In this document: positions 19,167 to 28,240 of the stretch, one piece after another
Numbering within the stretch: the first letter of the stretch is position 1
Layout: every line of letters begins with the position of its first letter
Assembly (NCBI RefSeq): GCF_029688845.1
Contig: NZ_JARUKW010000010.1
Location: 115,035-179,034, forward strand
Length of the DNA: 64,000 nt
Direction: 5' to 3'
Source of the DNA: Natronococcus sp. A-GB1
GTDB taxonomy: Archaea > Halobacteriota > Halobacteria > Halobacteriales > Natrialbaceae
Made by a program: the position numbers and the translations under genes
The notes under the pieces: model-generated
Database searches by the model: none
What the model saw: only the letters and a program-made list of their open reading frames with translations
What the model was told of the DNA's origin: nothing

Positions 19167-19616
19167 ACGCACGCCTTCTCTCTCGGTCCTCTCGACGCGT
19201 CTCGTAACTGCCCGTCAACGGCAGCTCCCATCACAACTTTGCTATTATAATTTGCATTATCTATAATGGGGGTGGAGACGGACAGAGCCGCGGCTATCAG
19301 TCGAAGCGACGACCGAAAAAGAGCTCTACACCCTTTGGACGCGCTCGAGCCGATACTTCTCGGAAGACGACCGGCTCGAGCACTCATCCATCTGTATAAT
19401 GTACACCTAACGCTACTTTGCCGGTAACATCAATTCTCAAGAACGATTTCTATAGGAACACTCGAACGGTTTCGTTCGCCTGAGTGTGGCTGTGAGAAAG
19501 GACGCTCGGCTCGGTACGACCGGGAGCATCTTCCTCCAGAACTGCCGCGTAACGATCTGACCGGGAAACGAAGAGTCACCGGTATCGTTATATCAGTCTC
19601 GCTCGAGAAGCGTGGT
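19167..19616. other. Intergenic region, no gene recognised
   Basis: About 450 bases between the permease and the sensor kinase. It contains an AT-rich patch (19235-19266, with tattataatttgcattatctataatgg) and another near 19390. No open frame with acidic, protein-like composition was found. The right end holds the kinase promoter (a GTTATATC box about 30 bases before 19617). Confidence 0.4.
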
Positions 19617-21470
19617 ATGGCGTGGCAACATACTGTTTACGCGTACCCGATTCTTTTCGCGACGGCGCTCTCGGTCGTGCTGGGTACGTACGCGGTTGCC
19701 CGCATTCGGCGCCGCGGACGATCGCCGACGTTGCTGGCGTTCGCCGCTATGACCGGTGCGATCGCGATCTGGACCGGGTTTTCCGCGCTGAAACTCCTCA
19801 GTACCGACCCGGCAGTCCAGTTCCGAAGCTACCAGTTGCTTCACGTCGGCAGCGCCGCCGTCGGTCCCCTCCTGTTGCTGTTCGCGCTTGCGTACACCGA
19901 TCGCTCCCGCTGGCTTACGCGCTCGCTCTCCGTCGGCGTGTTCGTCGTACCGGTCGCGTTCGTCGCGCTCTTGCTCACGAACCCGTATGACGTAGCGATC
20001 ATCGACACGCGGATGGTCGACGCCGACGGGCTGGTTGTCTGGCGAGCGGATCGCGGCCCGGCACACGTCGCCCTGAGCTTCGTCTACGCCGCGCTCATGG
20101 CTGCCCTCACGCTCGCCGTCGTACTTTCCGAGTCGGTTCGAACCGGCCGAACGTACTACCCGCAGGCCGCCCTCCTGACGGTCGCGGTCGTCGCTCCTAT
20201 CGGTGCGAGCTTCCTCACGATCACGGGGGTTCCGCTGTTCGATCGGGAGGGTGTGAACCTCGTCCCGGCGGCGGCGGGTCTCTCGGTCGCCGCACTCGGA
20301 GTCGCGACGTTCCGGTACCGGCTGCTGGATCTGCCACCGATCGCGTACACGACCGCGATGCGTAACTCGCCCGACGGCGTCCTTGTTCTCGATTCGAACG
20401 GACGGGTCGTCCACTCGAACGAGAGCGTCGGCCAGTTGCTCGGCGTTTCGCCGCCGTTTACCGGCAAACCCGTAGACGCCGTCCTTCCGGAGCTGTGTGA
20501 CGAAACGGACGATGTACGGACAGTCGAGATCGAGACGCCCGAGGGCGATCGGTTCCTCGAGCTCCGCTCGCAGCCGTTGCACTCCCAGGAGACGACCGTG
20601 GGGCGAGTGATCGTCCTTCGGGACGTCACCGCCCAGAAGCGCTACGAACGGTCACTCGAGTTGCGAAACGAGCAGGGGGAGCTGTTGAACCAGCTGGTTC
20701 GCCACGACATCAGAAACGAAATGGGGCTCGTCCTAGGGCTGTTACGTCGTGTCGAACCCGAACTCGAGCGGCTGCGCGAGGACAACCCCGAGGTTCACGA
20801 CCGGCTCGCGGCGCACACCGACCGCATCAGGTGGAACTGCGAGCACGTCGTCGATCTCACGGAGACGGTCGGCGAACTCCTGCAGACGATCGACCAGCGC
20901 GAGCGCGAACCGCGACCCGTCGAACTCGAGCCGGTTCTCGAGGAGGAACTCGATATCGTGGCGGCCGCGTTTGATAACGCACGAATCGAGGTCGAATCCA
21001 AACTCCCCGACGCGACGGTGTACGCCGACGAGATGCTCTCGTCGGTGTTCTACAACCTCCTGACGAACGCGATCGTCCACAGCGACAACCCACGACCCGA
21101 GGTGACCGTCACCATAGCCGAGTCCGCCGACCGGATCGCTGTCGCGATCGCCGACGATGGTCCCGGCCTCCCCGAGGGGCCGACGGAGCTGCTCACCGGA
21201 GCAACTCCGCTTTCGGAGTACGATGGTCCGGGCTACGGGCTCTACATCGTTCGATCGCTGATCGAGGGGTACGGAGCCGAACTCTCGGTCGCGGAGAACC
21301 GGCCGACCGGATCGACCGTGACCGTCCGACTGATACGTGCCGACGGCGACCGTAAACCGGAGGGCGCACAGACCGTTACGGTTACCGATTCTGCCCCCTC
21401 GGCTGGAACCGGAACGGTGATGGAGAGCGAACGCTCGTCGGACGAAGTGACTGGGTGGTCGAATGACTGA
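19617..21470 (+). CDS. Membrane-bound sensor histidine kinase
   Basis: 617 residues. The first about 235 residues form seven hydrophobic spans like the histidine-kinase N-terminal 7TM sensor module, ending in FRYRLLDLPPIAY. A PAS domain (about 245-345) begins MRNSPDGVLVLDSNGRVVHSN and ends VIVLRDVTAQKRYE. The phosphoacceptor His363 sits in LVRHDIRNEM, the usual haloarchaeal H-box. The ATP-binding domain (about 460-590) shows the N box (FYNLLTNAIVHSD), G1 (ADDGPGLPEG) and G2 (GYGLYIVRSLIEGYG). It overlaps the next gene by eight bases, so the two are co-translated and very likely form a signalling pair. The signal is unknown; a ligand for the membrane module cannot be predicted. The position next to lactate and glycolate genes is suggestive only. 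Confidence 0.87.
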   Translation: MAWQHTVYAYPILFATALSVVLGTYAVARIRRRGRSPTLLAFAAMTGAIAIWTGFSALKLLSTDPAVQFRSYQLLHVGSAAVGPLLLLFALAYTDRSRWLTRSLSVGVFVVPVAFVALLLTNPYDVAIIDTRMVDADGLVVWRADRGPAHVALSFVYAALMAALTLAVVLSESVRTGRTYYPQAALLTVAVVAPIGASFLTITGVPLFDREGVNLVPAAAGLSVAALGVATFRYRLLDLPPIAYTTAMRNSPDGVLVLDSNGRVVHSNESVGQLLGVSPPFTGKPVDAVLPELCDETDDVRTVEIETPEGDRFLELRSQPLHSQETTVGRVIVLRDVTAQKRYERSLELRNEQGELLNQLVRHDIRNEMGLVLGLLRRVEPELERLREDNPEVHDRLAAHTDRIRWNCEHVVDLTETVGELLQTIDQREREPRPVELEPVLEEELDIVAAAFDNARIEVESKLPDATVYADEMLSSVFYNLLTNAIVHSDNPRPEVTVTIAESADRIAVAIADDGPGLPEGPTELLTGATPLSEYDGPGYGLYIVRSLIEGYGAELSVAENRPTGSTVTVRLIRADGDRKPEGAQTVTVTDSAPSAGTGTVMESERSSDEVTGWSND

Positions 21471-23436
21471 ACCGCCGACCGACGATCACAGAGGGGAGCC
21501 GTTCCTCGAGCCGATCGAGGTCTTGCTCGTCGACGACAACGAGCGGTGGGCGACGTTCATGGCCGACGAACTCGAGGGGCGCGATCCGTCGTTCCGGGTC
21601 GAGCTGGCCCTCGGTGCGAACGAGGCGCTCTCCGTGCTTCGAGGGGCGGACCACGACTGTCTCGTCGTCGACTACCGGATGCCGGAGGCCGACGGAATCC
21701 AGCTGGTAGAGCGCGTTCGAGAGCGTCGCCCGGAGTTGCCGATCATCCTTGTGACGGGCGAAGGAAGCGAGACGATCGCAACGCGGGCCATCGACGCCGG
21801 CGTAACCGACTACCTCCCGAAGGATCCCAAGGTCGACCAGACACCCGTTCTGGCCGGCAAGATCAAAAGCGCGGTCGAACGCCGCGCACTGCGACAAGCG
21901 ATCGAGGACAGCGAACGGCGCTACCGGACCGTGATCGAGCAGAGCCGCGACGCGATCGTGATCCTCCGAGACGACCGAATCCTGTTCTGCAACGAGCGCT
22001 TCGCCGAGCTCACCGACTCGAACGTCGACGACCTCGTCGATACCTCGTTCGTCGACGCCTTCGTCCACGAGGCAGACCGGGAACGGTTTCGCGGGATCGA
22101 CAGGGAAATCCTCACGGAGGGGATTCACCGCTTTCGGTTGGTGACCGGCGAGGGGACGATCGCTCACTGCGAGTACACGGGGTGTGAACTCGTGTACGAC
22201 GGCGCCCCGGCGACGATGCTTTCAATCAGGGACGTTACGACGAAGCGACTGAAGGAGGTTCGCCACCGGCGAGAGCGAAACCTCAACAGACACCTCCAGC
22301 GAGCGCTCGTGGCGTCCCGAAACCGGGAGGACCTCGAGGACGCCGTCGTCACCGAACTCGCTCGACAGGGGTACGATCTCGTCTGGTTCGGGACGGTCGT
22401 CGACGCGAGGCTTCAGCCGCGTGCCGTCGCCGGGGATCGGATGTACGTCGAGGACGTCGAACTCTCGCTCGAGCGAGCGGAACACGAGTGCGAACCCAGC
22501 GTCTGGGCGGCCCGGACCGGAACGACGCAGGTTATCCCCGACCTCGAGACGTTGTTTCCGACCGGCTGGCGGGAGCTGGCCCTCGAGCGTGGCTTTCGGA
22601 CGGCGATCGCGCTTCCGGTCGGCTATGATGACGTCACCTACGGCGTTCTAGCGGCCTACCGAGCCGTACCAGACACGATCGACGACGCGGAGCACGAGTT
22701 CCTCCGCGATCTCGCGGCAACCGTGGGCTACGCGATCCATCACATGGACGCCCGGAAGGCGCTCACCGCAGACCACGGCGTCGAGGCCCGGATCGAACTC
22801 CGGGACGGCTCACACTACCTGAGCGAGATCGTCGCCGTCGTCGGCGCCGAGTCGTCGGAGCCAGAGCTGGTCGTTCACAGTACCTACTCGAGCGGCGACG
22901 GCGAAGTCGTCCAGTACGTCTCCGTCCGCGGCGGCTCCACCGAGGACTTTCGCGACGCCGCCGCTGATCACCCGGCCGTCCGGGAGGCCGTCCCGGTCCG
23001 GCGGGCCGAAGCCGATTCGTTTCGGCTGACGGTCGACGGTCCGACGCCGGAGTCGGCCCTTGCTCCGTTCAACGCGCGCATCCGATCGACCCAGGTCACT
23101 GCCGACTGCGCGGTGCTTCGGATCGAACTCCCCTCGAGGGAGAACCTCGGCGCGCTGATCGATCGCCTCGAAGACCGGTACGGCCACGTGTCGGTGCTAT
23201 CGGCCGCCGAACGCGACTGGACGGACTACGACGGGGCGCCCGCGATCCAAACGAGCGAGCTGACCGAAAAACAGGCGGTCGCGCTCGAGGCGGCTTACCG
23301 TCACGGCTACTTCGAGCAGCCGCGCCGCTCGTCGGCGACCGATATCGCGACCAGCCTGGGTATCTCCCACTCGACGTATCTGCAACATCTCCGCGCGGCT
23401 CAGCAGAAGGTGTTCGCGGCGTTTTACGACGAATAG
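21463..23436 (+). CDS. Receiver-PAS-GAF-HTH_10 (Bat-type) regulator
   Basis: 657 residues with four modules. The receiver domain (about 18-135) has the phospho-acceptor Asp70 in LVVDYRMPEADG and Lys in YLPKDPK. A PAS domain (about 145-260) starts YRTVIEQSRDAIVI. A GAF-like domain (about 280-430) is followed by the bacterio-opsin-activator linker region, and the C-terminal HTH_10 helix-turn-helix has LTEKQAVALEAAYRHGYFEQPR and SATDIATSLGISHSTYLQHLRAAQQK. Most haloarchaeal response regulators lack a DNA-binding output, so a receiver directly joined to HTH_10 is notable: with the overlapping kinase gene it makes a complete two-component transcription switch. Targets are unknown. GAF and PAS domains mean it may also integrate redox or light-like signals. 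Confidence 0.88.
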   Translation: MTEPPTDDHRGEPFLEPIEVLLVDDNERWATFMADELEGRDPSFRVELALGANEALSVLRGADHDCLVVDYRMPEADGIQLVERVRERRPELPIILVTGEGSETIATRAIDAGVTDYLPKDPKVDQTPVLAGKIKSAVERRALRQAIEDSERRYRTVIEQSRDAIVILRDDRILFCNERFAELTDSNVDDLVDTSFVDAFVHEADRERFRGIDREILTEGIHRFRLVTGEGTIAHCEYTGCELVYDGAPATMLSIRDVTTKRLKEVRHRRERNLNRHLQRALVASRNREDLEDAVVTELARQGYDLVWFGTVVDARLQPRAVAGDRMYVEDVELSLERAEHECEPSVWAARTGTTQVIPDLETLFPTGWRELALERGFRTAIALPVGYDDVTYGVLAAYRAVPDTIDDAEHEFLRDLAATVGYAIHHMDARKALTADHGVEARIELRDGSHYLSEIVAVVGAESSEPELVVHSTYSSGDGEVVQYVSVRGGSTEDFRDAAADHPAVREAVPVRRAEADSFRLTVDGPTPESALAPFNARIRSTQVTADCAVLRIELPSRENLGALIDRLEDRYGHVSVLSAAERDWTDYDGAPAIQTSELTEKQAVALEAAYRHGYFEQPRRSSATDIATSLGISHSTYLQHLRAAQQKVFAAFYDE

Positions 23437-23574
23437 CGGCCGGCGACCTCGAACCGTCGACCGAACCCCTCTGGACTGTTTGAAACGGGATCTCTTTAGG
23501 TCAGAAAAACGCTGGTGTCAGTATGGTCGTTCACGAGTCACTGTGCGGTGAAGGTCGTCCGAATCCGAGTGTCG

Positions 23575-24879
23575 ATGAGTGAAGTCGACAGGCTCACGGC
23601 GTTGTTCGTCGAGTCCTCCCGAAACACGGCGCTCTCGTGGCTACTCCTCGCCGTACTTGGAGCGAGCTTCGTCGGTGGGATTCTCCTCGGTCGGTACGAA
23701 TCGGTGCTGTTCAGTGGTATCGCGGTCGTCGTGATCGCGGCTCCGGCGGTCAAGTTCCGCGATCCGACGCTGATGCCGCCGTGGTACTTCGTCGGGCTGA
23801 TCTGTCTTCCCATCCTCTGGGAGGCGTTCGCACCGAGACCGCTGATGACGGCCGTGGTCCCGAGTCTGGCACTCGCCACACTGGGACTGCTGATGGCGGT
23901 CGAACTACACCGGTTCACGTCACTCCGCCTCGTTCCGTGGTTTGCCATCGTTCTCACCGTACTGTTTACCCTCGCGATGAGCGGCCTGTTGAACATCGTT
24001 CGCTGGTCGGCGGACGTTCTGTTCGGAACGGCGTTCTTGCTCGACGGACGGACCCAGGACGCGATCAACGCGGCGGTGATGATCGAGTTCATTTACGCGA
24101 CTATCGCCGGACTCCTCGCGGGAGCGATCTTCTACTGGTACTTCCGTAACGCAGGCGCGCGTACATCGCCTCGAATGGCCGCTTCCTCGACGCCCCGAGC
24201 CGAGGGCGAGGACATCGAGGGAGTCGTGCTCAGCGAGCGGTTGGGGGTCGCAAAGCGACGACAGCTCCAGTTGGTACGGCTGATGCAGTTCGTCCTCGTT
24301 GGCGTCCTCGCCTACGGTGTCTGGAACCTCCAACTTCCCGTCGTGACCAACGCCATAATCGCGCTGGTCATCACCTTTGTCCCGGCGGTACTGGACCGGG
24401 ACTACCACATCGCGATCGAACCCGGACTCGCACTGTGGGTGACGAGCGCCGTCTTTCTTCACGCGCTCGGCACCGCCGGACTGTACGACGCGATCGCTCG
24501 CTGGGATAACCTGACGCACACGCTGTCGGCAACGGTCGTCGCGGCTGCTGGCTACGCCACCCTTCGAGCGATCCACCTCCACGGGCGGGACATTCATCTT
24601 CCGCGATGGGCGCTGTTCGGGTTTACCGTCGTATTCGTGCTCTCGATGGGTGTCGTCTGGGAGATTTTCGAGTTCTTCGTCGATCAAGGCGCGCTCCTGT
24701 TAGGTATCGAGCCCGTACTGGCACAACACGGAATCGACGATACGATCGTCGATATGCTGTTCAACACGCTCGGTGCGATCATCGTCGCGACGTGGGGGAC
24801 GGTGTACCTCACGGAGGTTTCCGAGAGTCTCGCGGCGCAACTCGAGAGCCGATTCGGTGTCGACGAGTCAGATGCGTAG
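23575..24879 (+). CDS. Multi-pass membrane protein, function unknown
   Basis: 434 residues from the ATG at 23575; a GTG at 23515 is in frame but the added residues look non-coding. About ten hydrophobic spans occur, with a soluble loop near residues 195-230 (ERLGVAKRRQ) dividing the protein in two. The C-terminal half has LGTAGLYDAIARWDNLTHTLSATVV and WEIFEFFVDQ...DDTIVDMLFNTLGAI. These invariant Asp, His and Glu positions recall the YjdF/DUF2238 family of small membrane proteins, although I am not certain of the match. No biochemical role is known for that family. It overlaps the convergent DedA-like gene by 12 bases at its 3' end. Confidence 0.65.
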   Translation: MSEVDRLTALFVESSRNTALSWLLLAVLGASFVGGILLGRYESVLFSGIAVVVIAAPAVKFRDPTLMPPWYFVGLICLPILWEAFAPRPLMTAVVPSLALATLGLLMAVELHRFTSLRLVPWFAIVLTVLFTLAMSGLLNIVRWSADVLFGTAFLLDGRTQDAINAAVMIEFIYATIAGLLAGAIFYWYFRNAGARTSPRMAASSTPRAEGEDIEGVVLSERLGVAKRRQLQLVRLMQFVLVGVLAYGVWNLQLPVVTNAIIALVITFVPAVLDRDYHIAIEPGLALWVTSAVFLHALGTAGLYDAIARWDNLTHTLSATVVAAAGYATLRAIHLHGRDIHLPRWALFGFTVVFVLSMGVVWEIFEFFVDQGALLLGIEPVLAQHGIDDTIVDMLFNTLGAIIVATWGTVYLTEVSESLAAQLESRFGVDESDA

Positions 24880-25434
24880 GAGATCGTACTCCGGGAGAAA
24901 GTCGATGGCCTCCAACAGACCGTTCGCGACCGCCACGAGAATTACCATGTATATCCCGTTCCCGATCGCCGAGAGGAGCACGAATCGGTGCCGCGGGTAG
25001 CCGTTCAATCCGGCAACGACCGTCATCAGCCCTCGGAACCCGGGGGTCGCGTTCGAGACGCAGATCGCTTTTCCGCCGTACCGGTCGAACTGGCGGTTGA
25101 TAAACGACATCCGTTTGCGACCGAGGCGACGTCTGACGACGACTGGGATCCGGTCGACGTATCGAACGACGCGGCTGGCTTGATTTCTGTCCTCGTGCTC
25201 ACCTCTGAAGCCCTCGTACAGAACCCACTGTCCCGCCGTCGCGGCAACGACACAGAGGACGGAAACCACGGCCGTAACCAGCAGTCCGGCTTCCGTAACG
25301 ACGAGATACAGAATCAGGAGAACGGATGGGTGGAGGAGTTTTCCGATCCACAGCCCCTCGAGAAAGTACAACAGCACGAGCACCGGCGGACCGATCGTAA
25401 GCACCAACTCGGCCAGCGTCGTATCGAGAGCCAT
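24868..25434 (-). CDS. DedA/SNARE-associated family membrane protein
   Basis: 188 residues with four to five hydrophobic segments. The central region is typical of DedA proteins: a reentrant helix, then RQFDRYGGKAICVSNATPGFRGLMTVVAGLNGYPRHRFVLLSAIGNGIYM, which holds the conserved G-x-x-x-R-x-x-P-like segment (here NATPGFRG). DedA proteins are thought to be lipid scramblases or proton-linked lipid transporters in the cytoplasmic membrane. It lacks the longer N-terminus of bacterial DedA. The stop lies inside the 3' end of the convergent upstream membrane-protein gene (12-base overlap), so the two transcripts are antisense to each other there. Confidence 0.72.
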   Translation of the reverse strand: MALDTTLAELVLTIGPPVLVLLYFLEGLWIGKLLHPSVLLILYLVVTEAGLLVTAVVSVLCVVAATAGQWVLYEGFRGEHEDRNQASRVVRYVDRIPVVVRRRLGRKRMSFINRQFDRYGGKAICVSNATPGFRGLMTVVAGLNGYPRHRFVLLSAIGNGIYMVILVAVANGLLEAIDFLPEYDLLRI

Positions 25435-25559
25435 CTCGTCCGCTCCCTTCTCACCACCCTCATATAGGAGTTTGGAGGGGGTACTACGTTCCTGCCGGGA
25501 CGAATTCGAACGGGTTACCCGACACGTTGAAGCCTTTCTGTCCCCTTAGTAGGGTCACT

Positions 25560-26195
25560 ATGATGCTTCCGACCCACGCTCTCGGCGGCATGGCACTCGC
25601 GTTGCCGTTGCTAGTCGTCGCTCCGGAGTTTGCTCCCCTGGCGCTCGGAGCGGGACTGGTCGGAGGGATCTTTCCCGACCTCGATATGTACGCCGGCCAC
25701 CGCAAAACCCTCCACTTCCCGGTGTACTACAGCGTGCTTGCCGTCCTCGCGATCGGCGTCGCGGTACTCGTTCCGACGGGAGCGACCGTCGCCGTCGCCG
25801 TCTTTCTGCTCGCAGCCGCTCTCCACTGTGTGACCGACGTCCTCGGGAGCGGACTCGAGTTGCGCCCGTGGGAAGGGACGTCCGACCGGGCGGTGTACGA
25901 TCACTACCGCCGAACCTGGATTCCGCCACGTTACCTGGTTCGATACGACGGCTCGCCGACGGATCTGATGCTCTCGGTAACGCTCGCGCTCCCGCTTCTG
26001 TATACGCTCGAGGGCGAGTTCCGGTGGGTCGTGCTCGGGATCGTCGTCGTCGGGGCCGCCTACACCGCGCTCAGGCGGCGTCTCGCCGATCTCGCGACCG
26101 TCGTCGCTCGGCGAATACCGACGGGCATCCGGCCCTACGTCCCGAAACGATACCTGGAGGACCTCGAATCCGAGACGAGCACGACGAGATGCTAG
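25560..26195 (+). CDS. YdjM-like membrane-bound metal-dependent hydrolase
   Basis: 211 residues from the ATG at 25560, which is followed by a second ATG at 25563. The protein begins MMLPTHALGGMALALPLL and continues with GGIFPDLDMYAGHRKTLHFPVYY, the His...PDxD...HR...H pattern of the YdjM/LexA-regulated membrane-bound hydrolase family, in which the His and Asp residues are predicted zinc ligands. Three to four hydrophobic segments occupy the middle, and ALHCVTDVLGSGLELRPWEG carries another conserved His-x3-Asp. The tail is soluble and basic. Family members are integral membrane proteins with unknown physiological substrates. It stands as a single gene between the DedA-like gene and an AI-2E-type transporter. 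Confidence 0.72.
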   Translation: MMLPTHALGGMALALPLLVVAPEFAPLALGAGLVGGIFPDLDMYAGHRKTLHFPVYYSVLAVLAIGVAVLVPTGATVAVAVFLLAAALHCVTDVLGSGLELRPWEGTSDRAVYDHYRRTWIPPRYLVRYDGSPTDLMLSVTLALPLLYTLEGEFRWVVLGIVVVGAAYTALRRRLADLATVVARRIPTGIRPYVPKRYLEDLESETSTTRC

Positions 26196-26273
26196 CGGGC
26201 CGATATCGGCGTATCTGGTCGAACACCTGCTGAAGTATTAAGGGCTAAATAGGTCGTTTCGGAATGGGTGGGT

Positions 26274-27347
26274 ATGGATCTCCGCGTCGTGTTTATGCTG
26301 TTTCTCGTCGCGCTTCTCGGCGTCATAAGCGCCCTGCTCTTGCTCCCGCTACTGCAATATATCGTCGCGGCCGCGCTGCTGGCGTTCGTCCTGTTTCCGG
26401 TTCACGACCGACTCGCCGCTCGTACGGTCGAAATTCGAGGGCGGACGCTCACGATTTCGCCGCGCATATCGGCGGGCGTCGTAACCCTCTTCGGTGTCGT
26501 TGCCACCGTTCTTCCGTTACTCCTCGTCTCCATTATCGTTCTTCAGACCGTTCTCTCGTTCCTCGAGGAGTTCGACGACCTGGCGATCGCCGAGACGGTC
26601 CAGGAGACGGTCTACGGGCTGGGAATCGACGACGCGACCGTCGACGAAATAGAGCAATTCCTGAGCGCGGAGGTCGAGGGGTTCCTCGAGCAGGGTATCG
26701 AATTCGTCCTCCAGGAGCTAGTCGGACTGCTCGACACGAGCTTTCGCGTCGGTCTGGGAATCCTGGTACTTGTCTTTCTTCTGTACTACTTCCTCGTCGA
26801 CGGGCGGCGGTTGGTCGGTTGGATGGGTGCGGTCGCACCAATCGAAGACGAGACGCGAACGGAACTGGTAGCCGAAATCGAGGGCGTCACGTGGGCAGTA
26901 CTGATCAGTCACGTTCTCGTCGCGCTCGCGGAGGGTGTGCTGGGCGGAATCGGACTCTACCTCTTGGGCGTTCCGAACGTCGCGTTCTGGTCGGTCGTGA
27001 TGGTCGTCGTCTCATTTCTGCCCGCGATCGGGATCTGGCTGGTCTGGTTGCCGATAGTCGGCTACCTTCTTTTCGTCGGTGATCCCGTCGGTGCACTCCT
27101 CCTGTTAGCGTACGGCGTTACGGTCCTCTCGATCGTCGACAACTACCTGCGTGCCTTCCTCGTCGATATTGGGTCCGGTGTGCATCCAGGGACCGTCCTC
27201 GTCGGCGTGATCGGTGGACTCTACCTCTTTGGCTTTCTGGGATTGATACTCGGTCCGGTCCTTCTGGCGATGCTCAAGGTCGTCCTCGAAGTTTTCAGCG
27301 AAACGCACACCGCCGATACCGGAGAGCGAAACGCTCCATGGGATTGA
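26274..27347 (+). CDS. AI-2E family transporter (PerM-like permease)
   Basis: 357 residues from the ATG at 26274; a GTG two codons earlier also fits. About eight hydrophobic segments are interrupted by a soluble section (about 95-150), the usual layout of the AI-2E/PerM family. Landmarks are LLPLLQYIVAAALLAFVLFPVHDRL at the N-terminus, the central LLYYFLVDGRRL, and GVHPGTVLVGVIGGLYLFGFLGLILGPVL at the C-terminus. Only a few members export autoinducer-2; others act as Na+/H+ antiporters or have no assigned transport. The substrate here is unknown. The AT-rich stretch tgaagtattaagggctaaatagg about 25-45 bases upstream could be its promoter. Confidence 0.85.
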   Translation: MDLRVVFMLFLVALLGVISALLLLPLLQYIVAAALLAFVLFPVHDRLAARTVEIRGRTLTISPRISAGVVTLFGVVATVLPLLLVSIIVLQTVLSFLEEFDDLAIAETVQETVYGLGIDDATVDEIEQFLSAEVEGFLEQGIEFVLQELVGLLDTSFRVGLGILVLVFLLYYFLVDGRRLVGWMGAVAPIEDETRTELVAEIEGVTWAVLISHVLVALAEGVLGGIGLYLLGVPNVAFWSVVMVVVSFLPAIGIWLVWLPIVGYLLFVGDPVGALLLLAYGVTVLSIVDNYLRAFLVDIGSGVHPGTVLVGVIGGLYLFGFLGLILGPVLLAMLKVVLEVFSETHTADTGERNAPWD

Positions 27348-27748
27348 ACCACGTTCTTGCGGTCCGAACGTCGCAACGATTGGACTCAGTCGCACACCGA
27401 TTGTCCAACCGTCGTACAACCCGGCACGCACCGACTATCAACGACTTTGATAATGGATTCGAATGACACTAGAATACGCATAAAAGCCGCTCTAAGTGCG
27501 CTTTTCGGCCGTTGCGGAAGTTCCGTACCGAACGGCTCGAGGAAGCACGGTTAAGAATCGAATACCTTCATATGTCGGAGGGAGACTGTGCAGGGACGCT
27601 CGGTATCATACCGAAACCGGGACTGGTACGTCGTATTATGTGACAACGCTTCTTAATTGGAAGATCCAATAGAGTAACGCAGCGTGAACGTCTTCCCCGC
27701 ACGTTCGTCGACGAGAGACGGTCCGGGGAAGAATCAGGAGGCAATTAA
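27348..27748. other. Intergenic region, no gene seen
   Basis: About 400 bases. Short open frames give polar, non-acidic translations without recognisable features. The last 100 bases include an AT-rich box (cttcttaattggaag at 27650-27664) that may be part of the promoter for the DUF4870 gene. No repeat longer than a few bases was found. Confidence 0.4.
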
Positions 27749-28240
27749 ATGTCAACCGATAATACTGAAATCGATGGGGAGCTTGGAACCGATCACTCGA
27801 ACGCGATCACGACGGAGACGGAATCTTCCGACACGGAACCGACAGTTTCCGATTCGGCTGTGGATACCGAAGACAGCACCGTCGTCGGTGGCCTCAGCGA
27901 GAACATCGCAGGAGCGCTCGTCTACCTCTTCGCACCGTTTATCGCCGTGCTGTTCTACCTCCTTGAGGATCGAAACGAGTTCGTTCGCTTCCACGCCGCA
28001 CAGAGCATCGTCGTCTTCGGCGGCTTCTTCGCCGTCGGGATGGGCGTATTCATGATGGGGTTCGTCCTCGAGTTCCTGCCGTTCGTCGGCTGGATGCTCT
28101 CACTGGCGATCTCGATGCTGACGTTCCTGGTGCTCGCTCCCCTCGGGTTTATTCTCTGGGTACTGCTGACGTACAAGGCGGTTACGGGTGAGCGATACGC
28201 CCTCCCCGTCGCCGGCGAGATCGCAGAGAGGTACGTCTGA
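27749..28240 (+). CDS. DUF4870 family membrane protein
   Basis: 163 residues. The first 45 residues are acidic and Ser/Thr-rich and look disordered. After GLSENIAGALVYLFAPFIAVLFYLLEDRNEFVRFHAAQSI comes the diagnostic DUF4870 (Tic20-like) signature of a small three- to four-helix membrane protein. A final segment, LTYKAVTGERYALPVAGEIAE, is also typical for the family. No function is established; related proteins are linked to membrane stress or protein import in plastids. Its stop codon overlaps the start of the following lipoprotein gene by one base (TGATG), so these two are a translational unit. Confidence 0.82.
   Translation: MSTDNTEIDGELGTDHSNAITTETESSDTEPTVSDSAVDTEDSTVVGGLSENIAGALVYLFAPFIAVLFYLLEDRNEFVRFHAAQSIVVFGGFFAVGMGVFMMGFVLEFLPFVGWMLSLAISMLTFLVLAPLGFILWVLLTYKAVTGERYALPVAGEIAERYV

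Noticed and set aside
19235..19266. AT-rich patch before the kinase as possible origin or attachment site
   Set aside because: No repeats, no orc/cdc6 gene and no integrase nearby; AT-rich intergenic patches are ordinary.
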